The notes under the pieces: model-generated | What the model saw: only the letters and a program-made list of their open reading frames with translations | Told to the model about the DNA's origin: nothing | Databases searched by the model: none | Source of the DNA: Crocinitomix sp. | Lineage (GTDB): Bacteria > Bacteroidota > Bacteroidia > Flavobacteriales_D > Crocinitomicaceae | Length of the DNA stretch: 64,000 nt | Direction of reading: 5' to 3' | Assembly (NCBI GenBank): GCA_013138735.1 | Contig: WTCE01000005.1 | Coordinates: forward strand, 62,001-126,000 | Translations under genes and position numbers: made by a program | Part shown: positions 9,069 through 20,100 of the stretch, in pieces | Layout: every line of letters starts with the position of its first letter | How positions within the stretch are numbered: position 1 is the stretch's first letter

Positions 9069-10949
9069 CTACTTATCCTCAATATTATCAAAAGACAAAT
9101 TACTGCTTCCTTCTCCGCGACCAGTAGTTTTTCTACGCCCCATCCAAGTAACAACGGTTCCATCTTCGGTTCTGGTGCGTTGCCAAGTTCGTTTGACAAT
9201 TGCACCAGCACGTGGCACTTCATCTTCATGAATAAAATATGGGCTCCATATTCCATCAAGGAAATTAGCCTTTAAGAGATTTGTTCTTGGTCGAATTCGT
9301 TCGGCAGGAAAACCTTCTATATAACGTGGTAAGGCTCCTCGTTGCAACTGAATTTGACGACTATCTGGAGTTTCTTCCAATTTTGCTGGAATAAACGGAA
9401 TCCAATTTTCAGGAACAGTATTTGATACTTTATATTTAATTACCGCCTCGTTGTCAGTTGGAGGAGTGTCATCAGGAATAGCTAAGAGCTGTAAGAAATC
9501 AACATGTTTAAGTGCAGTTTCGTAGCCATTAATTCCGCCGCCTAAGCCATTTGGAATTGTTTTTTCTATTCCCCAAACCATATTGGCCATTTCATCTCGA
9601 ATGAAATTCACTTCTTCAACCGGAGCGCTCTCAAATACTTGTTCTGCTACTGGAGGAATGAACAGGCGTGTATCAGCAGTAGCATCTCCTGTTGAGCTTA
9701 ATCCAAAGAAAGACCAGCGGTTCCAATCATCATCAACACCATCTGTTCCATTAGCTGACTCAACTAATGTCCGTTGTCCGAAACAGTCAGTAACGACAAT
9801 TTCTTGTATTTCGCAAATGGTTCCGGCTTCAACCGTGTGTGGAAAAATCATCCAATCGTTACTATAGATCAAACCAAACTCTGAAAATATGATTTTTGCG
9901 GTGTCTGAAGTTGAAGGATTCACATCACCTAAATCTACTTTCCGATCTTCCATTTCCCACCAGCGCGGATTTGGCATTCCAGTAAATTTGACTGGAGCTG
10001 GAATTACTGTAAAGGAAGCCTCTTCAATTAAATCCGGATCAGCAACATCCAAAAATAGATCCGTCTCTTTATCAAAATCAAATGCATACCAATCTAAACT
10101 TCCATGATAATATTCATCTGAAACTAATACATTTGGTAAGTCTCCAACTGAGTGCATTGCTCCTATGGAAAATTGATATTCCAATTGGCTAGAGTTCCAA
10201 GCTGAATTACTAGACGAATTGGGCTGTGCATAATTTCTATTAAACCAATCTATGAATTGAGATTTAGCAGAGGTGATAATAGTCAATACGCTCGTCTCTA
10301 TTACAGGGTCTGCGCTAACTTCAGCAGCTATAAATGCGGCAGGGTCATTTCCAATTTCAGACAACCATAAATAAAACTCATATCCGTCGAAAGCACGACC
10401 ATCCGTATGTGCCGCTGTTGCATGCCATAATTCGGGATTACTGTAAAACGCCGAATTGGATGGGTCCGCATTATCAGGCAAAGTAAAGTTGAGATTTAAA
10501 CCATCTGGACCATCTGTTTTTCGAAATTCATCAATAACTATATCTATGATTATTTGTTGGGCTACTGCTGGCAATGGTATTTCTTTTTTAATTCTTTTAC
10601 TCACCAAACGCTCCCAGTAGCGACTCATTTCCAAGCGCATCAAAAAATCAAATTCAATTATTTCCTTTTCAACATTCGCTTCAAGCGGAATATTAGTCGT
10701 TAAATCATCAATATCGTCTGTTGTTTCAGCAATACCCATTACAATTTTATCCAGCTTACTCTTTTTGATGTTTACTTTTGAGAAAATTGCTGAGCCTGTA
10801 TCTTCAGCTTGAAATTCTCCAAACTGCCATTGGCGTGTCATCATCCATAAAGCATCTCGAACTTCCGCTCGCAATGTGCGATCAAAATCTTCAGTTCTTG
10901 GTCTTGGCTCAAGACGGTTCCATGTAATTATTCCTGGTGTTGTGGCCAT
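9069..10949 (-). CDS. Large cluster protein A (626 aa), unknown function
   Basis: This protein has no signal peptide or transmembrane segment. The N-terminus (ITWNRLEPRPRTEDFDRTL, then LWMMTRQWQFGEFQAEDTG) and the C-terminus (WSPYFIHEDEVPRAG, then WMGRRKTTGRGEGSSNLSFD) are blocks I recall from large unnamed proteins of actinobacteria and others, so this looks like a conserved family; I recall no assigned function. The middle is mixed alpha/beta with aromatic-rich segments. It is the last gene of the cluster running from 31896 down to 9069. A 369-base repeat-containing gap separates it from the 1947-aa gene. A catalytic role cannot be argued from the sequence. Confidence 0.8.
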   Translation of the reverse strand: MATTPGIITWNRLEPRPRTEDFDRTLRAEVRDALWMMTRQWQFGEFQAEDTGSAIFSKVNIKKSKLDKIVMGIAETTDDIDDLTTNIPLEANVEKEIIEFDFLMRLEMSRYWERLVSKRIKKEIPLPAVAQQIIIDIVIDEFRKTDGPDGLNLNFTLPDNADPSNSAFYSNPELWHATAAHTDGRAFDGYEFYLWLSEIGNDPAAFIAAEVSADPVIETSVLTIITSAKSQFIDWFNRNYAQPNSSSNSAWNSSQLEYQFSIGAMHSVGDLPNVLVSDEYYHGSLDWYAFDFDKETDLFLDVADPDLIEEASFTVIPAPVKFTGMPNPRWWEMEDRKVDLGDVNPSTSDTAKIIFSEFGLIYSNDWMIFPHTVEAGTICEIQEIVVTDCFGQRTLVESANGTDGVDDDWNRWSFFGLSSTGDATADTRLFIPPVAEQVFESAPVEEVNFIRDEMANMVWGIEKTIPNGLGGGINGYETALKHVDFLQLLAIPDDTPPTDNEAVIKYKVSNTVPENWIPFIPAKLEETPDSRQIQLQRGALPRYIEGFPAERIRPRTNLLKANFLDGIWSPYFIHEDEVPRAGAIVKRTWQRTRTEDGTVVTWMGRRKTTGRGEGSSNLSFDNIEDK

Positions 10950-11318
10950 AATATTTTCTGTTTTTGGTACTTGGTACTTAGTGAGTAGTACTTAGTACGC
11001 TGTATTTCGTTTTCTTTCCTTTTTAATTCGGCATTTCGAGTGACCTCAATGTCCTCACATCTTGCTTCATATTATCATTTTTAATGATCAATTTCGAAGT
11101 TCTTTAATCCTTAATGCGGTGTTCAATATTCACTATTCTTTTTCTTAAATTTTCACTTCTTAATTCAGCATTCGTTAATCATCATTCGACATTCTATTTC
11201 TTTCAGCATTTTTAACTCTGAATGTTGAATTTCGATCACCTCGTCTTGCAGCGTCCTTCGCAAAGGCTTCTGTCGTCGGAGAAAGCTACGCAAGACGAAT
11301 TTCGAAATTCTTTTTTCT
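10950..11318. repeat. Intergenic region with dispersed-repeat fragments
   Basis: No gene is seen in this 369-base gap. It holds near-duplicates of GTACTTAGT around 10970-10999. A copy of the repeat that flanks the GIY-YIG gene lies at 11029-11064, lacking about 21 internal bases. A 35-base block at 11169-11203 recurs at 20427-20461 with one difference. A 9-bp inverted repeat (TCGTCTTGC at 11241-11249, GCAAGACGA at 11290-11298) could form a long hairpin. The region probably attenuates or separates transcripts within the cluster. Confidence 0.65.
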
Positions 11319-14300
11319 TTATTCTACTGCATAATCAGCCGGAGCAATAAATCCATATTGACCATTATTGGCATCCACAATATTTCTTGCAAAATCTAAT
11401 GACGGCGTTGAATCATTCGGACTAATTGCCGCCAATAAAGCTGGTAGTGTTTGACCCCAAATTTTCTCTTTCAAATGATCAGGTTCAACAGCACGTTTTT
11501 TGGCAAGACTTAAAGTTTCATTCAAAGTATCCATTAAATCATCCCATCTCCAATGACCTGTTACTTTTGGTGTAACTGCCATAATTAATGAATTAGCTGC
11601 TTCGGCATTTGGTTCATTATAATGCACAGCAACTCCAGTATGAACATTTGGATAAGGAATTGTCTCTACCCATTCATCTAACACCATTCCGCAATGATTT
11701 CCTTCTAAATCAATTCCCTCTGGCAATTCTAAAACCAAGGATAAGTTATCTCCTGGCATGTCATAATCCGCAGGTAACGTCATTCCAACCCATCTCATTC
11801 GAGCTAATGCTGCGTCTGTATCTTCGCCATCTTCAAGCGGAAGGAGAGGTAATTGTGTCACCATTAACTCACTTGATTGTGATCCTGTTAGCGAATCTGA
11901 ATAAAGGCGCATTTTTTGGTAATTCGACATGTTTGGTTTGACTTTGGCAATACTTTGTGACCATTCTTCCACAGCCATATCACCAACTTCATCCAGCAAG
12001 TTATGTGCATCACGTGCATATCCAACCTCTTCAGAATTCGTTAATTCAAAATTTGGAAATACTCTGAAAGGTCTTCCAAAAATAGCTTGGCCAGCTTTGT
12101 TCACATTGTCGTTAATGGCCTTAATTGAACCTAAAGTTCCTAGTCCGCCGAGCAGAGTTGTCGCTTTTTCTAAACGGTCACTTAAGACACCTTTTAATCG
12201 GTTGCCGATTGAAACTAAATTATCTTTTTCAACCTCGCTAAAATCAAATACTGCACTTGGGTAAATATTAGAAATACCGTAAAAAGCACCTTTTAATATT
12301 TCGTTACGTAAATCAGCCAAAGGAGCTTCATTTGCAGGATCAACGGGATCCGCAGGGTCAAGAGGATAAATTAGACCATCTACGGTTGTTAGATAATCTT
12401 CAATATTTGCAATGAGACTTATCATGTCATTGTCAAAACCTGCCGTGAGACCTGTTACTTTCTTCAAACGATCACTGGTACCGTTTGAACTTAAATAAGC
12501 CACTAAATCTGGAGTAGTCTGGATTTGTGCATCAGCTGCCAATAGGAAGTCCTCATGATTTAGTGTTCGGCTATTCCCAATGATTGATTTCAACTCTTTG
12601 ACCAAAGGTAAAATTTGAAATAATGACAATTCATGCGTGGCTAGTCCAACAGTATCGGTATAAGAAATACGGATTTTTAAGCCATCTTCTTCGATTTCAT
12701 TTTCTATAATATAATAAGCAATTCGAGTTGATAATTCAGTCGCATCTTGGCTTCCACCTTGATCTCCCATTAAGTAAATAAAATCAATTGGTTCAATGTT
12801 TAAATCATCTAGATTTAGTTGCAATGGATTTACGGTTATTATTTCTTCACCTTCAACATCTATTGCAACCGTATCATACTCAACATTAAAAACAATTGAA
12901 CTAGGTAGTGGCATCTGTTTTGAAAGCCAATCATTTAAGCCAGGTTCACTGAATGAACGTGCAGTTCCTTCAACTGTCCATATTGTTGCAGAATCAGTAG
13001 AAGGATCGAATTGAATTCCAAAACGGTGTGTTAAGGCAGCTCCTTGTCGTGGTGTTTTTATAATTTCAGGTTCTTGCACATAGCCCCCTTCACCTAAAAT
13101 CTTCATCACGGCACCTGATCGTTCAATATTTCCTTTAGCCAATTGATACACGCTTTCAGATAGTAATAGATCTGCTATAGCGTCCATGTCGTTTTGGATT
13201 TGGTCAACAACTAACAATATTGCATCTTTTTCCTCAGTAATTACTGTAATCTCACTTAAAACGGAGTTAAACTCTATTTCATCTTGCTCATAGGTATTCA
13301 ATAAAGCCAATCCATCCAAAACATTTCTTGCTTCTTGATTTTCAACAGGAATATCTTCTTTAGGGAGGACTCCTCCAACCGTTAATGGATAAGCTAAACG
13401 AAAATCAAGGATGTATTGATCCAATTGTGGGACATCAGAATCGTCAACAAATAAGTTTGCTATATCATGCAACTCCCTTTCAAAGCGATACCCTAACATT
13501 GCGGCTAAAGATTGTCCATTTTGCAATCCTTCTAAATAAAACATGGCGCGTCTAATTCGCTGTGAAGTTAAATTCACCGCCATGGCATTATCGTCGCTCA
13601 ACGTGAGTTGATGTGACATATAACCCGCCCTTAAAATAGCCGCAGTAACAGCATGATTAACAGATGGCGTATGAATGTATCCTTGGTTTTGATCATCTAT
13701 TTGAGGCACAACACGTACCTTTCCATTGTCAGTATCTCGCTCTAAAATTATAGCAGGATCACCAATTCCTAAATAGGTAAACGCCTCCGTAACAGCTGGT
13801 GAAGTGTCTAATTCCGCCATGCTTCCATCAACCTCAACCACATGAATTCCAGGATTACTTGTATTCGGTTTTAAGTTTTCTAATATTGCAAAAGCACCTA
13901 AATAAATTCCTTTATCTGCGCTTTGTTGACTTTCTAAACGCTCACTTACCATACCTGTCATCCAGGCGTCTAGTCGATAATTGCATAAATCCAAATGTTC
14001 TGCAAATGCTCTTTCTAATCGGGCAGTTGGCAAGCCTTCTAATTTTTCAAGACTATCTTTTAAATAGTTTAGACTTTCTACTGTTCCATGACTGCCCAAT
14101 AGCAGGCCGTCAATATGTGCCTCCATGGTTAAGGCTCCACTGATAGCACCTATTGGTTTTGTCAAATAATCCCACTTGACAGTATCTGCTTTATATTGAC
14201 CAATTCTATTATTGAATTCGCTAGTAATAGTTTGTTGAATCGTATTTTGTGCTTGTCCTAAAAGTTCTCCTTCACGAGTTCTAATTTGATGCCGTGCAAC

Positions 14301-17162
14301 ATTCTGCATGGTTTGAAATTCAACCTCAACTTGTTGTTTAATTTGCAATGTTGTAGTCAGTGTTACTTCTTCGGTAACAGCTTTTAAAACAATCGCTTTT
14401 TCTTCCTCCGAAAGTCCGGTTGCCGCAACAATTCCTTGCAATTCAATTTCTAATTCAGCTTCTGAACTTGCTTTTCCGGCAGCCACTGCTAAACTTGTAG
14501 AGGTATTTAAATACTCTTGCAAATAAGCATGTCTCAATAAGAGATAAAGCAAAGCTTTTGGTGGTTTTTGATCCAATGCGGCACCAGGAATATTATCAAA
14601 GTTTTCTGCCTTGATTCGAGACATTGAAGTTGTTGGATCGATCAACCAATGAATATAATTCCAACCTGTATCAGGAAAGGATTGAATTCCGCGTTCTTCT
14701 GAATAAGGAAATGCCTTAAAGCCATCAATTACTGGTCCGTTTAACAATCTTTGATCTTCTAGAAAATTGAGTTCAAATATTTTTGCAGGTTCGATTAAAA
14801 GCATACCCAACTCAGAATTATATCTAATAACATGATCTCCTACAAGAACATGATCCATAATTTTAAAGTCAGCCGGAAGATCCACCGGACCAACATCAGG
14901 GTTTGAATCGCGAATAAATCGATATAAATTCCACATTTTATGTGCGCCATTAGCGAAACGTTGGTGAAATTCAACCGAACTTGCGTGCAAGCCCATGATA
15001 TCTAAAAACTCTTTTGAAGGATCGTATGATGGATCGCCTGAAATCGAATGGATATCAACGCGGCTAACATCAGTATTTGCTAGTCCACCCCAAATCATAC
15101 TCATAGGTCTGAACAAGTTATGATTTAAACGCTCGTAAAATGCTTCTTTCTGACCAGGGTTATCGCCATATTCCCAACGAGAAAAGGCTGTGCTTGTTAT
15201 TACGCCATAAGGCTGATTATCTACTCTAAATGCTGGTATTTTCCCTCTACCTAAAACATATTGATTAAAGAAATCACGCGTGCGGTTTCGCTCAGCAGTG
15301 CTGATATGTGGATGGAGCATTTGTTTTATATAATACCCCATTGTAGCTGGCCAAAGTGCACGATTCATGGCAATTGCTTCACAAATATCCGTTCCATTCG
15401 CGTGAAAAACGTTTTGAAGCATTTCTTGATCTAAGCCCATTAAATCTGCGAACCATTGTCCGTCTGATTTGTCTAACAATCCAGTTTCTGTAGAAAAAAG
15501 TGGCCCTTTACCCTCAACATGTAAACTTTCCTTAGCGTCAGACTTTATTTTTTCATAACCCGATTTAAGTCCTTCTGTATTGTTTGTTGGTGTTCCTTGC
15601 GGAATTAATGAAAATCCACCTGTTGTATAATGATGGTTTTCTACCAGCTCTTCAAACAATTTAGTAGCCTCTGTTTTATCTGCTCCTAATTTTAATCCTA
15701 AAACTAAAATACGGTGGATATGAACTTCTTCTTCAGGTTCCAATGCAATACTAATTCCCATTCCAACATTCTTAGCTTCTTTAAAGTCTCTAAGCCATTT
15801 AATTTCTTCTGGAAATTGTACTTCGCCTTCATGTTGATCAAAACTCTCTTCCGACTCGTCTGATGGATCCATTCCAACCTGTAAAGGATCTGGTATATGA
15901 CTTCCAACAATCTCGCGATAATTGGATTCGTCTTTATACAATCTTACTACAAATCGATCGGGAAGTACGTATGACTTTGCTGCTTCCGTCCAAGCACTGT
16001 TTTTAATTTCTAAAACTGGAAATGCAGGTACTGCTGGCAAGGGATCTTCTGTTAAATTTGTCGGTTCGGTTTGTTTTGCGATCCACGCTGCACGTTCAGC
16101 TCCATATGCTCCTGATAATACCCTCCATGCTCCTAATTGAGGATCAATTCCTTCTTCCGGAATTTCAAGTCCCCAATAGGCAATCCAGTAAACGTGACCT
16201 GCATTTTCTTCATCAGCAGCCAGACGTTTTTCATGCGTATGAATGGCAATATCATCTGGAAAAACACGGACCCATAATTCTTTTTTATCAGGAATAGAAA
16301 ATCCCCCTCCAGTATCTCCCTCAATGGTACGACGCACATGTTTGATGTCCATATACCGCGTTTCTACACGAACTGGAAGTAATAAAAACGGTGTATCATC
16401 ATTGAAAGTGTCGACTAAATATCGTGGATCATTCAGCATTGAAATTTCCAGTAGATTCATTTCTAAGGCTTGGGTATTAGAACCCAAACTTTGTGAAAAC
16501 CCACCTATTTCACTAATTTTATTTGTCTTGTCTACACCAATATTTACAATTAATTGTAGTTTGGCATTCTGTTCTTGTTGTTTTGCTTGTTTTTTATTTT
16601 GGAGAGCTGAGCGAATTTCCATTTCTGCATTAAGTGCATCATTATCTACCGGGTCAGCACTTTGTAAATCAGAAATCTTTTGAGCGGATTCCTGCATTTT
16701 GATAGTTATATCAGCCACAAATGCTTGATAAGCTGAATCGTTTAGTTCAAGAATTGCTCTTCGCTCTGTCTTTTCAATTTTCGCTAAGGCCTCATTGGCT
16801 ATTTTTAAATCAGCATTTATTGATCTAATCGTATTTTTTAATGAACTGAATTGGCTTTGAAGCTGCGCGTAATTTTGGATTTCTTGCAAGCCCGTAAAGC
16901 CAGTCATTGCGCCTTCAAGATTTAACAGATAATTATCCAATAAATCCATTTCATCATCCCATTGCCTTAACAATGCATCCTTTTGTTGCTGACCTTGTCC
17001 TTGACTTCCGCCCCCTTGACCTTGTCCTCCAGCACCACCCGTTGCAGGTTGTAATTGTTGCAGCTGTGATTCAAAATCAGCAATTTTTACTCTTGAAGCA
17101 CGAACAAATTCACGTGCATTTTCAATTTGAGCTTGAGTATTTATAATTTGATTATTAGGCAT
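11319..17162 (-). CDS. Giant cluster protein B (1947 aa), unknown function
   Basis: No signal peptide is present. Residues 1-240 are a long coiled-coil region interrupted by a Gly/Gln-rich linker at 42-60. A strongly patterned block follows: LLLPVRVETRY (260-270), ELWVRVFPDDIAIHTHE (295-311) and GAYGAERAAWI (351-361). The C-terminal part has GMVLDEWVETIPYPNVHTGV and LAKKRAVEPDHL. I remember equivalent blocks in very large unnamed proteins from other phyla, so the family seems widespread, but it has no function I can name. No nuclease, protease, ATPase or glycosyltransferase motif was found. The next gene upstream (1036 aa) ends 24 bases before its ATG, implying cotranscription. Its size and coiled coil suggest a scaffold; that is inference. 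Confidence 0.85.
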   Translation of the reverse strand: MPNNQIINTQAQIENAREFVRASRVKIADFESQLQQLQPATGGAGGQGQGGGSQGQGQQQKDALLRQWDDEMDLLDNYLLNLEGAMTGFTGLQEIQNYAQLQSQFSSLKNTIRSINADLKIANEALAKIEKTERRAILELNDSAYQAFVADITIKMQESAQKISDLQSADPVDNDALNAEMEIRSALQNKKQAKQQEQNAKLQLIVNIGVDKTNKISEIGGFSQSLGSNTQALEMNLLEISMLNDPRYLVDTFNDDTPFLLLPVRVETRYMDIKHVRRTIEGDTGGGFSIPDKKELWVRVFPDDIAIHTHEKRLAADEENAGHVYWIAYWGLEIPEEGIDPQLGAWRVLSGAYGAERAAWIAKQTEPTNLTEDPLPAVPAFPVLEIKNSAWTEAAKSYVLPDRFVVRLYKDESNYREIVGSHIPDPLQVGMDPSDESEESFDQHEGEVQFPEEIKWLRDFKEAKNVGMGISIALEPEEEVHIHRILVLGLKLGADKTEATKLFEELVENHHYTTGGFSLIPQGTPTNNTEGLKSGYEKIKSDAKESLHVEGKGPLFSTETGLLDKSDGQWFADLMGLDQEMLQNVFHANGTDICEAIAMNRALWPATMGYYIKQMLHPHISTAERNRTRDFFNQYVLGRGKIPAFRVDNQPYGVITSTAFSRWEYGDNPGQKEAFYERLNHNLFRPMSMIWGGLANTDVSRVDIHSISGDPSYDPSKEFLDIMGLHASSVEFHQRFANGAHKMWNLYRFIRDSNPDVGPVDLPADFKIMDHVLVGDHVIRYNSELGMLLIEPAKIFELNFLEDQRLLNGPVIDGFKAFPYSEERGIQSFPDTGWNYIHWLIDPTTSMSRIKAENFDNIPGAALDQKPPKALLYLLLRHAYLQEYLNTSTSLAVAAGKASSEAELEIELQGIVAATGLSEEEKAIVLKAVTEEVTLTTTLQIKQQVEVEFQTMQNVARHQIRTREGELLGQAQNTIQQTITSEFNNRIGQYKADTVKWDYLTKPIGAISGALTMEAHIDGLLLGSHGTVESLNYLKDSLEKLEGLPTARLERAFAEHLDLCNYRLDAWMTGMVSERLESQQSADKGIYLGAFAILENLKPNTSNPGIHVVEVDGSMAELDTSPAVTEAFTYLGIGDPAIILERDTDNGKVRVVPQIDDQNQGYIHTPSVNHAVTAAILRAGYMSHQLTLSDDNAMAVNLTSQRIRRAMFYLEGLQNGQSLAAMLGYRFERELHDIANLFVDDSDVPQLDQYILDFRLAYPLTVGGVLPKEDIPVENQEARNVLDGLALLNTYEQDEIEFNSVLSEITVITEEKDAILLVVDQIQNDMDAIADLLLSESVYQLAKGNIERSGAVMKILGEGGYVQEPEIIKTPRQGAALTHRFGIQFDPSTDSATIWTVEGTARSFSEPGLNDWLSKQMPLPSSIVFNVEYDTVAIDVEGEEIITVNPLQLNLDDLNIEPIDFIYLMGDQGGSQDATELSTRIAYYIIENEIEEDGLKIRISYTDTVGLATHELSLFQILPLVKELKSIIGNSRTLNHEDFLLAADAQIQTTPDLVAYLSSNGTSDRLKKVTGLTAGFDNDMISLIANIEDYLTTVDGLIYPLDPADPVDPANEAPLADLRNEILKGAFYGISNIYPSAVFDFSEVEKDNLVSIGNRLKGVLSDRLEKATTLLGGLGTLGSIKAINDNVNKAGQAIFGRPFRVFPNFELTNSEEVGYARDAHNLLDEVGDMAVEEWSQSIAKVKPNMSNYQKMRLYSDSLTGSQSSELMVTQLPLLPLEDGEDTDAALARMRWVGMTLPADYDMPGDNLSLVLELPEGIDLEGNHCGMVLDEWVETIPYPNVHTGVAVHYNEPNAEAANSLIMAVTPKVTGHWRWDDLMDTLNETLSLAKKRAVEPDHLKEKIWGQTLPALLAAISPNDSTPSLDFARNIVDANNGQYGFIAPADYAVE

Positions 17163-17186
17163 TTTCTAAAATTAAATTCGTGATAA

Positions 17187-20100
17187 TTATTCTGCTGATT
17201 CCAACATTTCTCTTGCATGGACACATACCATAACTGGGTTTTGATAAAGCACCATTGCCATTTCCGCGGCATTCATATTAGCATCCCACGTGATATCTTC
17301 AGCATCAGCAGGTCCAGCACCTGTAAACTCCGTTAATCCAATCGTTTCTGTGGACGATAGTTTTCCCCAATGCAGATCATTCCAAGAGGCTAAATCAGGA
17401 TCATCTCCGGGATCAACATCTAGTGCAAATCGCGCTTCACCTGGACGTTCTTTCAAAACAAAGAAATAGCCTGGGTCACCAACGCCTAAGCCAGCGACGG
17501 CGATTATCGGGGACGTTCCTGCCTCAATAGCCGCTGCAATTGTGTCATCCACAATTACTTGCAGGGCAGCAGGATCATCTCCTTTAGATTCTGGAATGGT
17601 TAAATCAAATCCAAAAAAGGTAATGTCTGGATCAATTTTCGCATTAAACATAGGATAAACTTCTGTTCCTGTTTTGGGACGTCTAGGCAATGTATATATT
17701 GGGAGACCTGTTCCTTCATCCTCTTGCCATTCTGCTTTAATGGCATAGATAACTGCGTTTGGATATTTCCGTAGCAAATCACCACGAATCAATAAAACAG
17801 GCTTCACAGTTTCACCACCGTCTTTGTGTGTTCCTAAATTGGTGGTTTTTGTCCAAGTATGAATTTTCGTAATATCATAATTTGATTCTTCAAAGAGGTC
17901 AGCCGCCAATCCATCTGAGTTTAGATTATCTGAAGGATTCCAAAACTGTTGGAAATAAGTTCCACGTTGATCAGTAGGATATTCGCGCCATAATAATTCA
18001 CGGCCCATTTCATGATTTAAACCAACCATATATGATTCTATAAACTTCGGATTGGTTTGTAATAAGGAAATTGAATTTGTAGGAACTAAATTTAAATTTG
18101 GAATTAATAATTGATGATCCAAATCTCGTACAGCCTCATACATTGGCTGATTGAAAATTGGATGCGCCATTGCTGGAACAATTCGCTCGAGAGCTTCTCC
18201 CGGTCCATCTGAGATAATTGTTTTATAAACTCTTGACAATTGTGTCTTTCTAGGTTCAATTGCTGCTTTAATTTCAATCGCTTTTTCAATCTCAAATGCC
18301 ACTTTAGCTTCAGGAGTTTCCCAATTGTCAGCATTAAAATATGTCGTATAAGCATCAATAGCTGTGCGGAATGGATTCGCCTCCGTTGTATTATCAATAG
18401 TGAACATTCCCGTGTCTCCAATGCCAGTCAAGTTAAAATTATAGAGCGCTGTTCCAACTCCACTCACAATGCCTCCATCCATAGGTAAAAGCGTGGACAC
18501 GGTTACCCATGTTGCGTGTGGAGCTGCTTTATTGATTGCCGCAGTTACTCCAGCATTGTCTAACCGATTGACTAAATCATGACCCGCTTCTGTTTTATTA
18601 ATCAATTGGCTAGGGTCAATTTTTTTCATTATTGGACCAGCAGGACGCATGATTCTCCGAAACGATTTGTCTTCGACTGCCAGTGGTAATTTACTTTCTT
18701 TTTCTTCTTGGTAATAGGTTTTTCCTGTGTCCACATTTTTTAAGCGCCGTTTCATTTTACCCGTTAAAGCCAATGCTTTTTCATTAGGTTGAGAACTGAT
18801 GTGCTTTTTAAATAATGCGTTTGAGGTTTCTGAAGACAATTGTGCCCAATGTACTTTTTTATTGGTATCAATTACGTCGCCCATTTGTTCCCAAGCTTCG
18901 TGCATAAAAACATCTTGACTTTCTTGGATCACATTTGTTCCAACTGCCGCAATTACCCTATTTCTTGGATCTAGATTTAATTCATGAAACCAATTGGCTG
19001 ATGCTGCATCCGCTTCATCATTATTTATATTCGCCTTTTTCTCTAAAAAATGCCAGCGTCCATAAAGTGGCGGCGTAACAATGGGATCATCATTCAAGAC
19101 ACCGCCACCAAAAACTGCTTCTTCACCTGGAAGAGCATAAATATTATCTGTTAAATCAAGATCTCCTTCAGCTTTTAAATCCTCGTCCATATTCACCAAA
19201 TCTTGCAGTCTTCGTCTAAAGTCTGCTCCATCATTTTCGGGATAAGGATAGGCTTCGCCTTCACTTTCTGGAACTGTTAAAGCTCCTTCTAAGGACAAGG
19301 TTGTTTTAACAACAGTTTCTCCTTCAACAACAATATCTGTTTCATAGTTCAAACCAAAACCTGCATCTTGCAAATCCATTGGTCGACGACCAACTTGGTT
19401 GTCTACTGGTTGCGGTTTTAATAAACGTACCAAATGTTCAAAATCTCCACCTTCACCTGTGTCAAATGACCAATTGTGATAAATAGGAAAACGATTTGGT
19501 TCTGCATCCGCAGCATGTGCTGTGCCCCATGAAGCCGTTTGTGCAGGAATTAAAGCTACAGCCGCAGGGTCAACTCCTAAACCTGCTAATCTTCCTGTTT
19601 CGTAAGTAGGGATGACGAAAGCGTGATAATTTGTATTGGCTTCTAATTTTCGAGGACACATAATTCGGCAGGTTCCCAAATTTGGATTTTCGGCAAGGCG
19701 TGCTTCCATATTGCTCACGGCAACCAAATGATCCTCTGTTTCGGTATCTCCTAATTTATCATTGATATGTACATGTGCCCATGCTGCCAATTCGGTATGC
19801 TTCGGTAAAAAAGTAGCCGTAGCTCCCGCATCTAAAATTGTGATACTTGGCAGTATATTATAAGTTGGATCCTCAAAGGAAAACTCTGATTCTTTCAAAA
19901 CAACCAAAAATAACCAAGGTCTCAATTGCCCATTCGCATTTGCTTTGGCTGGTGTATAACGCCAAGCAAAATCTTCGTCATAGAACTGAATATTTGCCAA
20001 ATAATTCGGCTCAAAATCCGTCGTTTTATCTTTTGGATCATTTTTAACAATAGCGCTAGTATTTACGCCAACAATATCTCCCGGTCCTATTAGATTAATT

